Below are positions 1 through 13,406 of a stretch of 64,000 nucleotides of DNA, piece after piece (position 1 is the first letter of the stretch; each line of letters starts with the position of its first letter). The stretch comes from Sisyra terminalis (taxonomy: Eukaryota > Arthropoda > Insecta > Neuroptera > Sisyridae): NCBI GenBank assembly GCA_958496175.1, contig OY292276.1:35112449-35176448 (forward strand). The letters run 5' to 3'. Position numbers and translations under genes: made by a program. The notes under the pieces are model-generated. The model saw nothing but the letters and a program-made list of their open reading frames with translations. It had not been told where the DNA came from and ran no database searches.

Positions 1-2060
1 AGATAATGAAATATAACATTGATTAGCATCGCTTTTTATTTTTTAATTATGCGTTTTTGCAACGCTGGAAGATCTACACTCTTCAATGACATAAAACAAT
101 ATTTTCCTAGCTTACAGAAAGTTTTTCCGTATCTATGTGAAAAATATATCGGTAATCCTCGATTTTTTTCTTTTTAAAAATGACTTATTATTTACTCATA
201 TAGGTTTCATATATAATTTGGTGTTTTTGGAAAATACTCTAACAAATAAAAGACTGTACTCCCATTTTTTACATGTTAAATATTTGCTCAACAATAATTT
301 TTGAAGTTATACTTCTTTATAGCGCACCATACGATGGAAAAATAATTGACGTTTTGATTTTTGTAACAGAAATTTGTTTCGTTGAGCTATTACGTTCAAT
401 GATCTATATATGGATAGCTCACTGAACAGTAAACAAGAAGCCACACTAGAAACAACTGTCCGTTCCATCTGCACTGGCTCAAAAATGGATTGAACTTAAG
501 AAAATGTACTTCATCTGTACCCAATTGGGTAACTTCTGCTATATTTAAAACATTACCCAACTACAACTACGCGAGATAATGTACTTCTCAAATCAAAAGA
601 AACTTATGTTTTTAAATGTTTTACATTAGTTTTTCGTTTCCTAGCAACGAATAATAACTATTCTTTTTAGTTATAATATTTTTTTTTAAATTTACAGCTG
701 AGCTTTAATAATAATAAAATATTATAAATAAATAAATACTTTATTAATTATTATGATGCTATTTTGTTAAGAACTATAGTTATAGAAAAAAAGGTTTACA
801 CTTATCGCAGAAAAAAACTAGACTTGGACAAAGAAGTATAATTTCTTATGTACGTCTTTTTAAGTGAAAATTCGTTAGGTGCGTTGAACGATTTTTTTCC
901 TCAGAAACGAATAAGGTGGTCCCATATTCTATTACAGATTGGTTCAAAAATAAATTTAACTTTGTTTTTAAATATTTCTTGGACGCCTTAATCTATTATA
1001 TATTTTGTTAACAATCAAACGTAAACCAGGTACTTTGAAAAAATCATATTTTCAAGAGAGACAAAAATAACAGAATGGCATATACGATTTTTAACGGAGA
1101 TATAGACTTTTTTTGTTGAAAATATTAGATTCTTACGTTTTCCTTCACATGAGTTTTTTGAGGCTCAAAGTTGAGCTTTAGCCTTGAGCTTTAACCCTAC
1201 TAAGTATAGCAACAATCACTACAATATCTATTTGGAGTAAAAAGCTAGAGACTATTAGGTACAAGTATGAAATTGACCAATTATTGACTTCAGATGGGTA
1301 CTGATCAAAAAGTAGGCAATAAAAAATTACGGCGTTTCATAATAATAATGTTGTAAAAATATTTAAATAAATAAACATATATATTTATTATTGATTCCGA
1401 TCCTGTAGTTTATCTTCAATTTGTTCTAGTTCCGGTGATTTTTAAGGATGTTTTATTTTTAAATAATTTACACTTTGATATTTATGCGCAACGTTTCGCA
1501 GTTTATTACTGATTTTTCAATCAATTATAAATAACAGTAAAATGTATAAAGAATACAAGTATATTATTAAATATATATTTTCGATTTTCCTTTAATTTTC
1601 CAAAAAACGACCACCCTGTCAGACCTGATCAATTGACGATGAAAGAATTTCGGGACCGTAATGCCTTTGTAAGTTTTCCTAGTAAATACACAGTTATCGA
1701 TAATTTCAAAGTACATTTTTGAAGAATCCAAGTCTATTCTTTAATGGCAGTAAAAAGGTACCGCTTACGGTTCACATGACTGAGATAATAGCAATGTTTA
1801 TTTTATATTACCTTCCTCTTTAAGAATTCGTCTGACAAAGATCAAAATCTCACTTTCCTATTAAACTTTAAACCTAATTTAAAGAAGAAAAACATGTCAA
1901 CGTGAGTAACATGTTTTAAACAAATAATAAATTAGAAGAAGGAATTTCAAAAATTGAGCTATCTATCTGGTTTTTAATTGGTCAAAGCTTTTTTTTTGCG
2001 AGAAACGTTTCAGCTACCTTGAAAATTTAGTGTGGAATGATGTCTTTAGAGAAATTATTT
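1..2060. other. AT-rich DNA, no gene seen
   Basis: AT-rich with frequent stops in all frames and many homopolymer A and T runs. I see no splice-bounded open frame, RNA gene or paired terminal repeat here. Confidence 0.6.
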
Positions 2061-2089
2061 CTCATTTGAAACGTTTGACAGTGGTCTTG

Positions 2090-2446
2090 TTAGAGTTTCG
2101 GGTATAGCCTTTGCCTGTTTTGTTAATGCAGCAATGGAAATGAAAGACACGTAGCCTGCATTTGAACCGCTCGCACCTCCAGCTGACAATAACAATGCAC
2201 TGACGTGTTAAATATGAAATGTACGCTATTATCAGGTTTCCCTTGTACTGCATTGATCTGTGTATGTGTGTGTCCCAACAGGATCAGGAACATATTGAAA
2301 GCAGACCGCCTTTCATCCATCCCACACAACCACCTCATGCCATTTGCTCTCACCTTCTTCCCTTTGTCTTGACAATGTCCACCGCACAAAGCGAAAGCCA
2401 CCTCGACCCTTCGTCAACAAGTTGCAGCCTCATTAAGCATAAATAG
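2090..2446. other. Less AT-rich island, function unknown
   Basis: This stretch is visibly richer in G and C than its surroundings, with many non-A/T trinucleotides. Short open frames exist on both strands (2219-2446 plus, 2123-2401 minus), but neither resembles a known family or has convincing splice context. It could be a UTR exon, promoter or conserved regulatory block. The transcribed strand cannot be told. Confidence 0.3.
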
Positions 2447-2746
2447 TCCAAATATTTTATACTCATTTGTCAAAAAATATTTGTTAAATTAGCTTAAAAG
2501 GACACTGTAAAATCGATTATTCGACCCAAATAAATCTAATTACTATCGATTTTTTCAGTGCTATTCGTCACAATGCTGTCTGTTTTGCGACAATGCTAAT
2601 GAAATATTTCGTAGAAATTCCTTAAATTTTGCTATTTGTTTTACTATAGGGGCATTTCAGGTGAAGCGGATAGCGAAAAAAAAGTGATATTCTGAAATTT
2701 GTTCATATTTGGCATAATTGTACTTCTAGTAAGTATGAATGTGGAT

Positions 2747-3538
2747 TAGGGTGATTTTTTTTTTACTTTTTTTGACTTTTTTTGGTCCCATCGTGAAATT
2801 TTGTTGGAAATACCAAAAAAAAAAATTCCCTGAAAGTTTGAGCCCTTAATATTAATTTTAAGTTCTCGACCAAGAGGTGTCAAGATTTCCCATTGAAAAT
2901 ACACGGAAACTCTGATTTGTTTATTTTTAAACTTCTATATCTCAGCGGCATTTCATGGGATCACTTTTACCGAAGATAGTTTTTTCTCAGAATTAAACGC
3001 TCTACAAAAGTGCCCATTGCGACAAAGTCGTAACACACACCGGTGAGGTAGTACGGGCCACTGAACCTGATTTTTCCATAAAATTCGCTTTTTTTGCATT
3101 TATCTCGTAAATAACAAGAGCTACGGAAAAATTATAAATGAAAAACTTGTAGAGAATTTGATTTCCTTCAAAAAAGGTCTTGTAGACCAAATGGCTAAGA
3201 TCAATATTAAACGAGATATTAAGCCTTGAATTGATTTTTCTGTGAAATTTTTGCTGATCATTGATTTAAACTTTAAATTCTGAGAAAAAGAGCGTTTAAT
3301 TCTAAGAAAAAGCCATCTTCGGTAAAAGCGATCCCATGAAATGCCGCTGAGATATAGAAATTTAAAAAAAAAAATCAGAGTTTCCGTGTATTTTCAATGG
3401 GAAATTTTTACACGTCTTGGTCGAGGATTTAAAATTAATATTAAGGACTCAAACTTTCAGAGCATTTTGTTTTTGGTATTTCCAACAAAATTTCACGATG
3501 GGACCAAAAAAAAAAGCAAAAAAAAAAAAATCACCCTA
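2747..3538. mobile_element. Foldback hAT-like MITE, 792 bp, perfect 8-bp target duplication
   Basis: Two arms of about 250 bp (2747-3001 and 3287-3538) are near reverse complements, starting TAGGGTGATTTTT and ending AAAATCACCCTA. The 8-mer ATGTGGAT sits directly on both outer sides (2739-2746 and 3539-3546). An 8-bp duplication with TAGGG-type ends fits the hAT superfamily. The central loop (about 3002-3286) has no transposase reading frame, so the element is non-autonomous. Open frames in the arms are products of the repeat and not genes. Confidence 0.85.
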
Positions 3539-3546
3539 ATGTGGAT

Positions 3547-6235
3547 ACAAAATATTTTTTTAAATGATGATTATTTGCCAAGTTATACGCTTCTAAAGAA
3601 TTGTCGTTTTTGAAATTCGTTTTAAAAATAAAATTACCTGAATAAATCATCCAAATAATAACAAAAAACACCTGATTGACTATCAAAGAAATTTTGATCA
3701 ATAAAAAACAAAAAACGCCGTTAATTTGAATTGAAATTTGTATTTAATATGCACAAAATGTAATTGATACAATGTATCATTTAATACAATAGAAATCAAT
3801 AGACAAGGCATAAAATTAATGTTTATCGATTTAAAAATTTCCCCCTTTCTCTGCCCTTTTATACTGCTAAATGGAAGGAAAATTTAAAGTGTTAAAAACT
3901 TAAATTAATTGTTTCCATTTTATTTCGTTAAAACGTTTAATGCGGAATTGGAAATTTAAAAAAATCTATATACATAAAAATAGGGGAAGTCAAAACGAGT
4001 CATCTTTCCGGTATATTATATGAAAATTATGGTAGACGGTAATACAAATGTACGTTCTCTATTGTCTTTAAGTTATTAGTATTATACACAGGTTGATTTT
4101 TCTGAATCATTGTTTCAGTGGAAATGATGAAGAAATCATGTTTTTGCTACAGCAGCGTGAGGCCCAGGTGATAAAATTTATAAATCCCTTTGGACTTATC
4201 TCCAATCGAAAAACCGCTTATTGTCATTTCGGTTCCGATTTGGAAAGTGGAGAGATTATCAGATGAGTGTCAGTATAATAGCGATGCATTTGAGTTTCAT
4301 ATTAAATTTTATTGAATTTTTTCAAGAAATGAATAGAAACGATTCTCGATTTTCTTGTCTTATCGTTATTCTTTTTCGAGATGGAGTTTTAGGTTCCCAT
4401 AGATGAATTCGTGAGTTGAAAAAAAAAACGTCAAATTACTTAAATGTGAGTTCAATTATTAAATATAATATAAATTACGACGTAAAAGCTTGAATTTTAA
4501 ATTATATTTAATTATTGTATTTGAGTACAATTAAGATATAAGGAAAATTTTAATTTAAAATCTAGTGAGAAAGAAGAAAAAAATACAAAACACTTGATAG
4601 TCGAAAATTATAAGAATTCCAGATCAAGTCTCAGTATCTTTTCTTTTTTGTGTTGGAGATTAAGAATTATTGGGTAGACAAACATAAAAAGATTTATAAA
4701 AGGTGGATTTGATACGGTTTTACGTTCTTCTCATCGTTGCTTAGATGGTCGTCAGAAAATTGTAAGAAAAATAATTACTTATTCACTCATTATCTCAAAC
4801 TTAGGAGTTCGTTTATTTAGTTCACGTTTTATAAAAACCGATTCGTTGTAGCCTTGTTTTTCTCGTCAGGATATCTCGGATAGCATTTCAATGGCTTGAA
4901 TTAAACAATCAAAAATCGTAATAGTGTCAGTGCAGCGGTTCCCATCATAGGCAATTTTCTTGGCGTTGATTAAATTTCCGGAATTTTCCACAGATAGTTG
5001 GCATGACCTAATGTCGCTACACTTAAATCAAATTCATCCGGTTGCTCAATACGAAAAAACATCACATGAGTCAACTAATTCGCAACTGTAATTACCTACT
5101 CAATGAATCCTTCATTAAAAAAAATAACTTTCGAAAAAACTACGATCGGTTTTATCCACTTACTAAGAGCGTAATACGTTTTCACTATATCATACCTAAT
5201 CAAATCTGAATCATAGCCTCTTTTGAATTTTCTATTACCTTAATTGAAACTAAACGCCAATATTACTATTAGATCAATTTCAAAATGAAATTTTCTTTTA
5301 ATTTCTTTATGATCTCATCCTACGCGACATCTCTACTTACGTCTTCCGCTCCAGTTTCCATCTTTGAATTTTGACGTCAAGAAAATTATCGTTTAATTTT
5401 CTTTAGTTGAAGGTTTTATTTTCATTGCATTTATTTACATAAGGTGAGGCGAAGAATGAAAACTTTTGAATCAGATGTGATGTGTTTTCAGTAAGCTTGA
5501 CAAACGTGAAAAATTGATTTGTAACACCAAGAACAGGTAAAATGTATGGATGTAATCAGATGTAGCACGAAATAGTCACAAAGGCATGATATATGTTTTA
5601 AAGAATTAGAGTTTACTTATTTACTGAATCAAAAGTAAAAACGGTGAAACAAGATAACAATTTAGGATTATAAACTAAATTTTAAAAATGTACTCTTCGA
5701 AAATGGTTTTTATAAGTTTTAATAGATAATGACTTTAAAATTATTAGGTAAAATAGTGACCAGTTAATGCAAGCATAGACATTTTTGATTATTTAATGTC
5801 CTTTTTGAGAATTAAAATTTTTATTCAATTTCAATATTCAAAAATGTCTCCACAGCATATGATTAATTTTCAAAGGAAAAAAAAATCTAGTTTTACGATT
5901 CATACATTTTTTAAAAAGGGTTTAACAAAATATATCCCCAAGTAATGATGACTTGGTAATAATTATCACTAAGTTTGTATGAATCCAACACCTACTAGTT
6001 TTAGAGCGGCCCCCTTAACGATTCGTCCACCACAACTTACCGGATCTGAACTTATAACATGCGAAAGACAAACAAGCAAAACAAAAATTCTTTACTGGTT
6101 CAAGAGTAAGACAAGAAGACTCAAAAGAGAGTAGGTAATAAAAATAAATTTAAAAAAGGTTGGTGGATTTTGCAACTATAAATACTGTATTAAAATATTT
6201 TCAGACACTGCCACTTTAGTATTGATGCAATATTA
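3547..6235. other. AT-rich DNA, no gene seen
   Basis: No recognisable coding exon, RNA gene or terminal-repeat pair was found. Short open frames such as 4221-4406 have no family resemblance. Confidence 0.5.
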
Positions 6236-6236
6236 A

Positions 6237-6865
6237 TGTCCGATCGAACTTTCGGTTTCGGCTGTCGTCAAGCCGAAACTACGACTGAAACCGAAACTGA
6301 ATTCGTGAGATGAAATTGTTAAGAAATTATTGTTTCTCACCTGAATATTAGATTCTTTGATTATGAATACTGATCTTACTATCAATTCTCAGCTCATTAA
6401 AATTATTTTTAATATTTTTTTTCAGTTCGAGAAGCAACTGACCAAAGTTAAGAAGAAAATATTTTGTTTTAAAGATGCAAGAAAGAGTATTTTATGTTTT
6501 GTGTATCTAAAAATAATAGGTATAAACTAGTTTTGATTTGCAACTTTTTATTTTATTTTATGTTATTCGTAACTATAAATTAAAAAGAAATATTAGATGT
6601 ATTTCCTTCAAATCAACCCCTTATTTTAACATAAATAATTTTTTGAAAAAGAAATGATCTTATGTTATGTTAATGATTAGCTCAAATATTAGAGACTAAA
6701 TGAATAAAAAATACCAATAAGATTTAAACGTAAAAGGACTAACTATGATTAACTTTATTGTTCTTACGAATACATGACCTTATATGGAAGTTTCGGTTTC
6801 GGTCAAAACTAAGATTGACGCCGAAATTCAGTTTCAGGTGTAAAAACTAGTTTTGGTCGGACACT
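6237..6865. mobile_element. MITE of the TTTCGGTTTCGG type
   Basis: The left end reads TGTCCGATCGAACTTTCGG and the right end is its imperfect inverse, finishing TTGGTCGGACACT. CCGAAA/TTTCGG motifs are repeated inside both ends (6250-6300 and 6785-6850). The flanks share AATATT-like sequence, but I cannot define a clean target duplication. The family looks hAT-like by its ends; no transposase frame is present. Confidence 0.55.
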
Positions 6866-7830
6866 AAATATTTACCATGAACGCCAAACCAACTTTTAAA
6901 ACTCATTATTGAAATTACAAAATTAAAGAATTTTTCAAATAAAAAAAAATCAAAAATCGACATTTGAATCCTAAGATATGTCCCTAGATGTTCTTCCATT
7001 CTGAGTCATGTATGAATTTATATTATTTTATTTAATGGTCATCATCATATTTGTATATGTAAATGTATGCACGAATAAATACAATTAGTTAAAAAGCCTA
7101 GAGGAAATACTACACCAATTTTCAAAAATTTAATGTGCAATTGTGGAAGGTATTATTAACTAGAGATATTAAGTATTTTTGGAACCTAATTTATATATAT
7201 TGACGTCAAAATTATAAATATTGATTGTTACTTTAAAAAGATTTGAAAAGCGTTACAAACTCATCATTTAAAGCCATACAAATTTTCAAGATTTAGTTCA
7301 ACTTTTCACAAATAACAGATAAGGAAGTAAGATTAGTGTTTAAGTTTTTAAGAGTGAATTATTTAACAATGAAATTCACAAAGAAAAGAAATAGGTCATC
7401 CGAATATTGAAAAAATCAAGTTTCGTCTATGCAAAATCTTAGCATACAAAAAAAAAATGCCTATTGTTTTAGAAATAAATCTGACCACTGTGTGATTCCA
7501 TAAATTCATTTAGTCTGGGTTTTATGGGTAAGATTAAATTAAAAGTGTGCTAATCTTATAAACATGCAAAGTAGGTTTAAGAATTATAATTTCAACAGGT
7601 TATCCGAACTATTTAATTATCAAGACATATTCTAACAAGCGATTATGATAATGAAATGAGCAAATCTAAAAGAAGAAAGCCCGTGTTATGTTTTATTGAA
7701 TAAATTATTTTTATAAGTGTTTTTACATTTTAATTTTTTGAATTGAAATGTTACTCGTAAAAACTGCTAATTTTGGGCGAATTCAACGGATTAATTAGTG
7801 TTTTTTTTTCGGGTGGATAAATATAATTTA
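6866..7830. other. AT-rich DNA, no gene seen
   Basis: Low-complexity AT-rich sequence with stops in every frame and no paired repeats noticed. Confidence 0.5.
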
Positions 7831-7831
7831 G

Positions 7832-8165
7832 TTGAATGATATTTTGGGAATAACAAGCGTGCGAATCGGATGCTGTGCATTTGTAGCAGTGTGTGATGAG
7901 TGTGCGTTGCGAAATAGTGATCTTTATTGGATTCGGTTGGTTTTTGGACTGTCCACAGGGTGTAAGCAGAGGCCGAGGTCCATTGTGGTGGAGAGTTTTT
8001 ACATTCATAATGTGCTGCTTCCTGCTACATTCCTGAAGCTAGGAATCGCACTGTATGTTGTCTGGGACTGTTCCGTCCGTCTGTCCGCCATTAGGCACAT
8101 CCTGTTCTTCCAAATCCACGTCCGGACAGAGAGGTCCCATTAAATGCACCTACGGCTCTGACGAT
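7832..8165. other. Less AT-rich island, function unknown
   Basis: Composition differs sharply from the flanks, with CpG-containing words such as GTCCGTCCGTCTGTCCGCC near 8070-8090. A 103-codon frame (7832-8143, plus) is open but has no recognisable domain and uses a non-ATG-like context. It may be an untranslated exon, a promoter region or a conserved regulatory block. Strand is unknown. Confidence 0.3.
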
Positions 8166-10430
8166 GCACTTATCTTGTGCATATATTTTATATATTATTT
8201 ATGTAAATATCACTATAATCCTCTCATAATGCACCAAAAGTATATACAGGACGAAGACCAAAAACCTGAGCCGGGAACAATCAAACAATAATATTGATAT
8301 GACGATGAGTCTTCACGCGTTTTTTATTTCTCTCATCGTCACCTTCTTATCAAAGGTGTTCAACGTCTTCTTCTCTTTTGTTCTCTTCTATTTTCTCTAG
8401 TCTTCTTTTTTATTGCCCGATGTGCCCAGAATATATGAATATAATTTGAATTCAATGACTCAAATACGGCTTGCATTTATTTCTTTTACTGTTATTTCAG
8501 ATATACTTAAAAAATAAGAGCCTATTTATTCAGTCTTGCAAATTTTACAAACTAAAACCTTTATTATATAATAAAAATATGGAGCAATAACTCAAAAATT
8601 GTTTCAATACAAACTTTAAAATACTGTTCGATTCTCATTGGACATAAAATGGATCGTTCACGACAATTTTTAAGTTTATTTAAATTCAATTTTCATCTTA
8701 AACATAAGTGTACAATATAAAGTATTTTTACCATTTTTTCCTAGACAAAATGTCGAAAGTATTAAAAAATGAGACCTAAATAGAAGTTCACTTATCTCCG
8801 GAATCATTCATTTGATTTTGATTTAACATTACATTGCTACTGAGAAAATCAAAAAAAAAATATAGAAAATTTTCAAAATCACTTAAGGTTAAACAAAAAA
8901 CGCCTAAAATAACTCCCTTTTTTGACACTATTTCACCTACTCCTACTCTACATCTAGACGATCTAAGGCAACCTTCGGGAAACCGGAGTAACTTACTTCA
9001 AATGAGGTAAAAATACAAGTTTTCTAATTTACTATTATATAAACGTGTTGGTGCTTTTACAAATCATTATTAAAACTTAAACAATTCAGCGAGATATACG
9101 AGACATTTTCATGCAACTTTTTTATTTTCCTTGTAAATTAATTCAATTAATAATGTTTAATTTAAATTTACATTGATTGTTTATTATAAAATGAGGGTGT
9201 GATATCGACTTCGCAAAAATAAGTTAGGGTAATAGTAACGCAAATTCCCCAAACGCTGATCTTAAGTCTGGAGAATTACTTCTTGAAAGAACTAAAACTT
9301 TAACAAATGCATCAAGATTCGTCAAAACCTGTTGTATGCTTCATGAGTAAATTAAACAGTCGCCCTAAATAACCGATTTTGAGAAAAACGTGTTTAACTA
9401 CTTTTTATGTAATACATTTAATTAATTTCAGATCATATCGACCAATTGTCTACTTGTCTAATGAATATTTTCTCTGAAGACTTTTAAATTTTATGTTTTT
9501 AGTAATTGGAAGTATAGCAACATAAACCGACTTTGGACATTTTTAATTCACTGAAATTGGAAACTCTTGGTTTCTCAATATATCTAGATCCATATACCCA
9601 GTTTTAAATAAATTTTCCATTTCTTTGCTACACCTATTATAAATTTCTAAATTCACAAAAACAAGTCGAAAATCATCAAGTTCAACCACAAAATTCGAAA
9701 ATAGTTTTTAAATTTTAAAAATGAGGGAAATGAATGTCAGCGAAAACGTTATTCGTGGAACCTGATTTGAGGAAATAACGAGTCATTATTTTATTACGAC
9801 TAAGGTTTTAACAAATTTACTAGCTGATTTCCATATTTTTGTCTGTAAAGCATTATAATATGTACACAATATTATCAATAACTAAAAATTGTTTTAGAAC
9901 CAGTATTATCACATCTAGATAGAGACGTTCATTTTCCAAATAAAATTTTATCCAAAATTCAAAAAAATATTCGCATTTTCCTAAGAATATTGATATATGT
10001 AGAATATGATATGAAGGATTTATCTATCAAATTTTTAATCTATTTAAAATCAATTTTTTCTCATGGATAGAAAATATAGACCATATCCTTAAGATACCTT
10101 TTTTCAATAGATAAAAATTGATCTGTCAAATAATATCAAACACAACCACAAGTCTTAAGCAAAATTACTTAGGTTTTCTCTATACCTCCGGATAAAATTT
10201 TATCAAGAATCATCATGAAATCACCCCTAAGTGAAAATATAGATCCTTATAAAATGCTGTTATCTAAACATGCCTCTGTGATTTTGTCCCAAGTTGTAAA
10301 AGAAAAATTAAATATTGTGAAATGGAGCAAATATTATTTATAACTGCAATACTTAGAAAATCTATATTCACGGTGCATACTAAATTTAATATCCTCCATG
10401 TCTATAGCCTATACTTTTTATACTAGCGGT
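8166..10430. other. AT-rich DNA, no gene seen
   Basis: No supported exon, RNA gene or repeat pair was found in this stretch. Confidence 0.5.
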
Positions 10431-10560
10431 TGCCAAAGTGGCGGTCCACGGACCATTGGTCCGCAAGAAAATTTCGTTGGTCTGCAGAGAAATGTGGAAT
10501 TAATTAAAAAATATTCATTTTAAAAAAAACCTATAAGTGGCCCGTAGAATTTACATTATG
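10431..10560. mobile_element. Solo end of a hAT-like element
   Basis: The segment GGTTGCCAAAGTGGCGGTCC followed by CACGGACCATTGGTCCGC has the look of a hAT terminal region (GGTTGCCAAAG ... GGTCCGC). I did not find a matching inverted end nearby, so it is a fragment or a one-ended relic. Confidence 0.35.
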
Positions 10561-10869
10561 AATTTAGTGATCTTGAGATCAGAAAATTTGGCGACTGGAA
10601 CTCAATATGAATAACCCTATGGTGAGAAGAAGAATATTCACTCCTATTTTCATTGTAAGACATTATATGCCTAAAACAAAAAAATACGAGAACTAGCCAG
10701 CTAGTAATCACATAGTTTTTTAATCAGCACATATTGCCTCCTTTGTTTACTGAATAGATCGTTTATATATTACTAATTATGAACTTTACTCACTAAAATT
10801 GTTATTGCTAATGTTAACCTTCTATTATAACCTAATGTAACCGAAAATATAGAGGATTTTTTTTTCATA

Positions 10870-11866
10870 TAAGGTATAGTCACCAAATTTCGTCCCCAAG
10901 CTTAATTTCGCCCCCTTGGGTATCTTTTTTTCTAAATAACGCCACTTAGTTTTTATAATTTGAATTTAAAGTCAGTTAATCAGACAATCATTTCAAATGT
11001 TTAGCGGTGAAATGTTGGGTCTGTGTCAAGATATTTAAAAAAATAAAAAACATGTCAAGGTAAGTTTTTGATTGAAATAATATCGATAAGGTTTAAATGG
11101 TGATGTTCTTGAATTATTTAAACGAAATTTTGCCAAAATTTGATGTTATCGCTTAAAATTAAATCGATTATATTTTCATTTAGGTTATGAAATGCGTTTT
11201 TGGTTGAATACATGTTGTCAACACAACTTGCAAATTCCTAATATCGTCCCCTTACATAAGCCTAATATCGCCCCCGGGACGATATTGAAATTACTTTGTT
11301 ATTCGGCAGTTGTATTTTTTCAACAATCATTTTTTCAATAAAATATTTAGTGTGGACGAAACAGGGATCAGCACCATGATAAAATAGGATAAAAGTGGAT
11401 AGGATGCACAAAATGTTTCCAATGGATGCATGAGGATTGTGTTGAAATCCAGGGCCTAACTTTATCTGTTCAATTTGCTTAGAGAATTAAAATTACTTAA
11501 AATTTAAACTATAGGTACATCAATGATTAATAAGTCTGATTAGATATTGTTATTATTATGATTATACTAATAATTATACATTGTTAAAAATATAGTTTAT
11601 GTTTATGTAAGTCCTGATTATTGTGATCTCAATATCGTCCCCGGGACGTAATTAGGTGACCAAAAAATTATTTTCAGAATGTCTACTTTTTTGTAAAGAA
11701 TATTTTTGTATAAATAATAAAGAATTTAACAGATTTTTTTTTGTTTAAAATAATAAAGAAATGTTATAACTAAACTTTGACGTTATATTTATTCCTTTAA
11801 TAGCGACATTTTTTTCAAAAAATTTATTTTTCAAAAAGGGGACGTTATTTGGTGACTCTACCTTAT
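10870..11866. mobile_element. TIR element with GTCCCC motifs, about 1 kb
   Basis: The left terminus TAAGGTATAGTCACCAAAT is matched by an inverted right terminus (read outward-in TAAGGTAGAGTCACCAAAT), each followed by a CGTCCCC motif. A second, internal copy of the right end lies at 11634-11662 (CGTCCCCGGGACG then AATTAGGTGACC). A similar motif occurs near 11240-11285. No transposase frame is seen. The flanks do not show a clear duplication, so the superfamily is not assigned. Confidence 0.6.
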
Positions 11867-13035
11867 TAAAAAAACAACGTTAATAGGGCTTTCATTTATC
11901 AAGCTATTAGTTAGAGAGTTACTGAATTTTATAGATATATATTCCATACGAAAATATAAAGTATTTTTTTAAATCTCAAAGAAAAGAAAGATTATTTTTG
12001 ATACTGTTGAATTTTCAAGGGCTGGAATAATATCTTCATTTATAGCTGAATAAAAAAACTGAATTTCAAAAGAAAGATTTATACTTCAATTGACACAAGG
12101 ACTATAAAGTAATCATGTGACCTATTTTTTGGTGCTTACATTTCTTTGTAAATAGCCTCTTTTTAAATATCTAATATTTTCTCGTGACCTAGTTTTTCCG
12201 TATACATGTATTGAAGACTAAAGCAGGCTATCAGCGAGAAAAATGCATAGGTAGGTCACGAAATCAACGAAAGGCGTATTCATATATAATATTAATCGCT
12301 TTTCGAGAAATCAAGATAGAAAAAAAATCAAACTATCAAATACGATGTACAAGATAATATTATCTAATCAAGAAATTCGTTCACATAAATTTTTCTAAAT
12401 TTCAATTGTAATTTTATACAGATCCGTGGTAACATCGGAGTGAACTTAAAGATGGAACAAAACGAAACTTTGTGGGGTATTTTAATTGGGTGTGTCCCTC
12501 ATTCCTTTCACAGAAAACTAGTTTATTCAACTAAAGTTATATATTCTTTGGACTGAATGAGGCTCTTGGCATCCATATTGAAAAACGTAATGTTTTAACC
12601 GATTTTAATAAACGTTGAATAGATGGCTTGAATACGGCCGTTTATCACAATTAAAACGTTCGAGGTGATAGTCAATCTATGCTACATACAGTTATCAATC
12701 GATTTGAAATCGAATTTTATCAAAAGGTTCATCTGTGAATGATTTCTTTTCTTTTTACGGTATCTCGTTAACTTTGATCCGATCATGTTGTCTTTGGTAC
12801 CAGACTGAGTTTTGGCGCCGCTATCATGCGATTGGAATGAGATAATTAGACGATAAAAAAACAACACAATATAGTGTTGTGGTTTTGAAGTGGAAGAATC
12901 ATCACGCAAATGTCTAAATCGGCTGTGATAGGATAGCGCTTGGAATCATTGCGGATTGAATAGAAAAAACGAGAGTTGAGTAGTGAAGATAGAATTTGGT
13001 GTAATTTGCAACTTGTTAAAATCATATGGAATATG
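11867..13035. other. AT-rich DNA, no gene seen
   Basis: AT-rich with stops in all frames. The short minus-strand frame 12682-12909 has no family resemblance. Confidence 0.5.
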
Positions 13036-13039
13036 GTTT

Positions 13040-13240
13040 AAGATAAAGGTGTTGGGGTTGTTGGCAGCTGCGTGTGGAGCCGACCGACCCGTGCTCTTCC
13101 AGACGCAACATCTGTCGTCGTCTTCAGACACTTTATAGCCGGCAGCATTTTGGACCCGCCTTACGGCATTGCCGAATTCAACATTTTAATACCTTTCTGA
13201 TCCCATCGTCTGCCCAAAATACTATACAAAATACGCTCAC
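13040..13240. other. Less AT-rich island, possible exon or promoter
   Basis: A CpG-containing block, with frames open on both strands (plus 13074-13406; minus 12946-13131). None has a recognised domain. On the plus strand one frame reads a short hydrophobic stretch (VLGLLAAAC) without an upstream ATG. I cannot decide between an untranslated exon, a promoter and chance. Confidence 0.3.
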
Positions 13241-13406
13241 TCCACTCTATTCAATATCAGTTTTGCCAAATATTTTCCAACTCCATATATATGCTTCTGC
13301 CTGCAGAAACATGTTCACATCTACTATGCCTCAGAGCCGTTCTTACAATCTCATTGATACACCACACAATGAGTTCCTCTTAACACACAAAACTTTCACC
13401 CCATAA

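Noticed and set aside
2749..3536. The foldback element as a TA-flanked mariner
   Set aside because: TA also borders the arms, but the perfect 8-mer ATGTGGAT just outside explains the flanks better, making TA part of the TIR.
13074..13406. 110-codon open frame as a gene
   Set aside because: Non-ATG start, no recognisable domain, no splice context, overlapping frames on the other strand.
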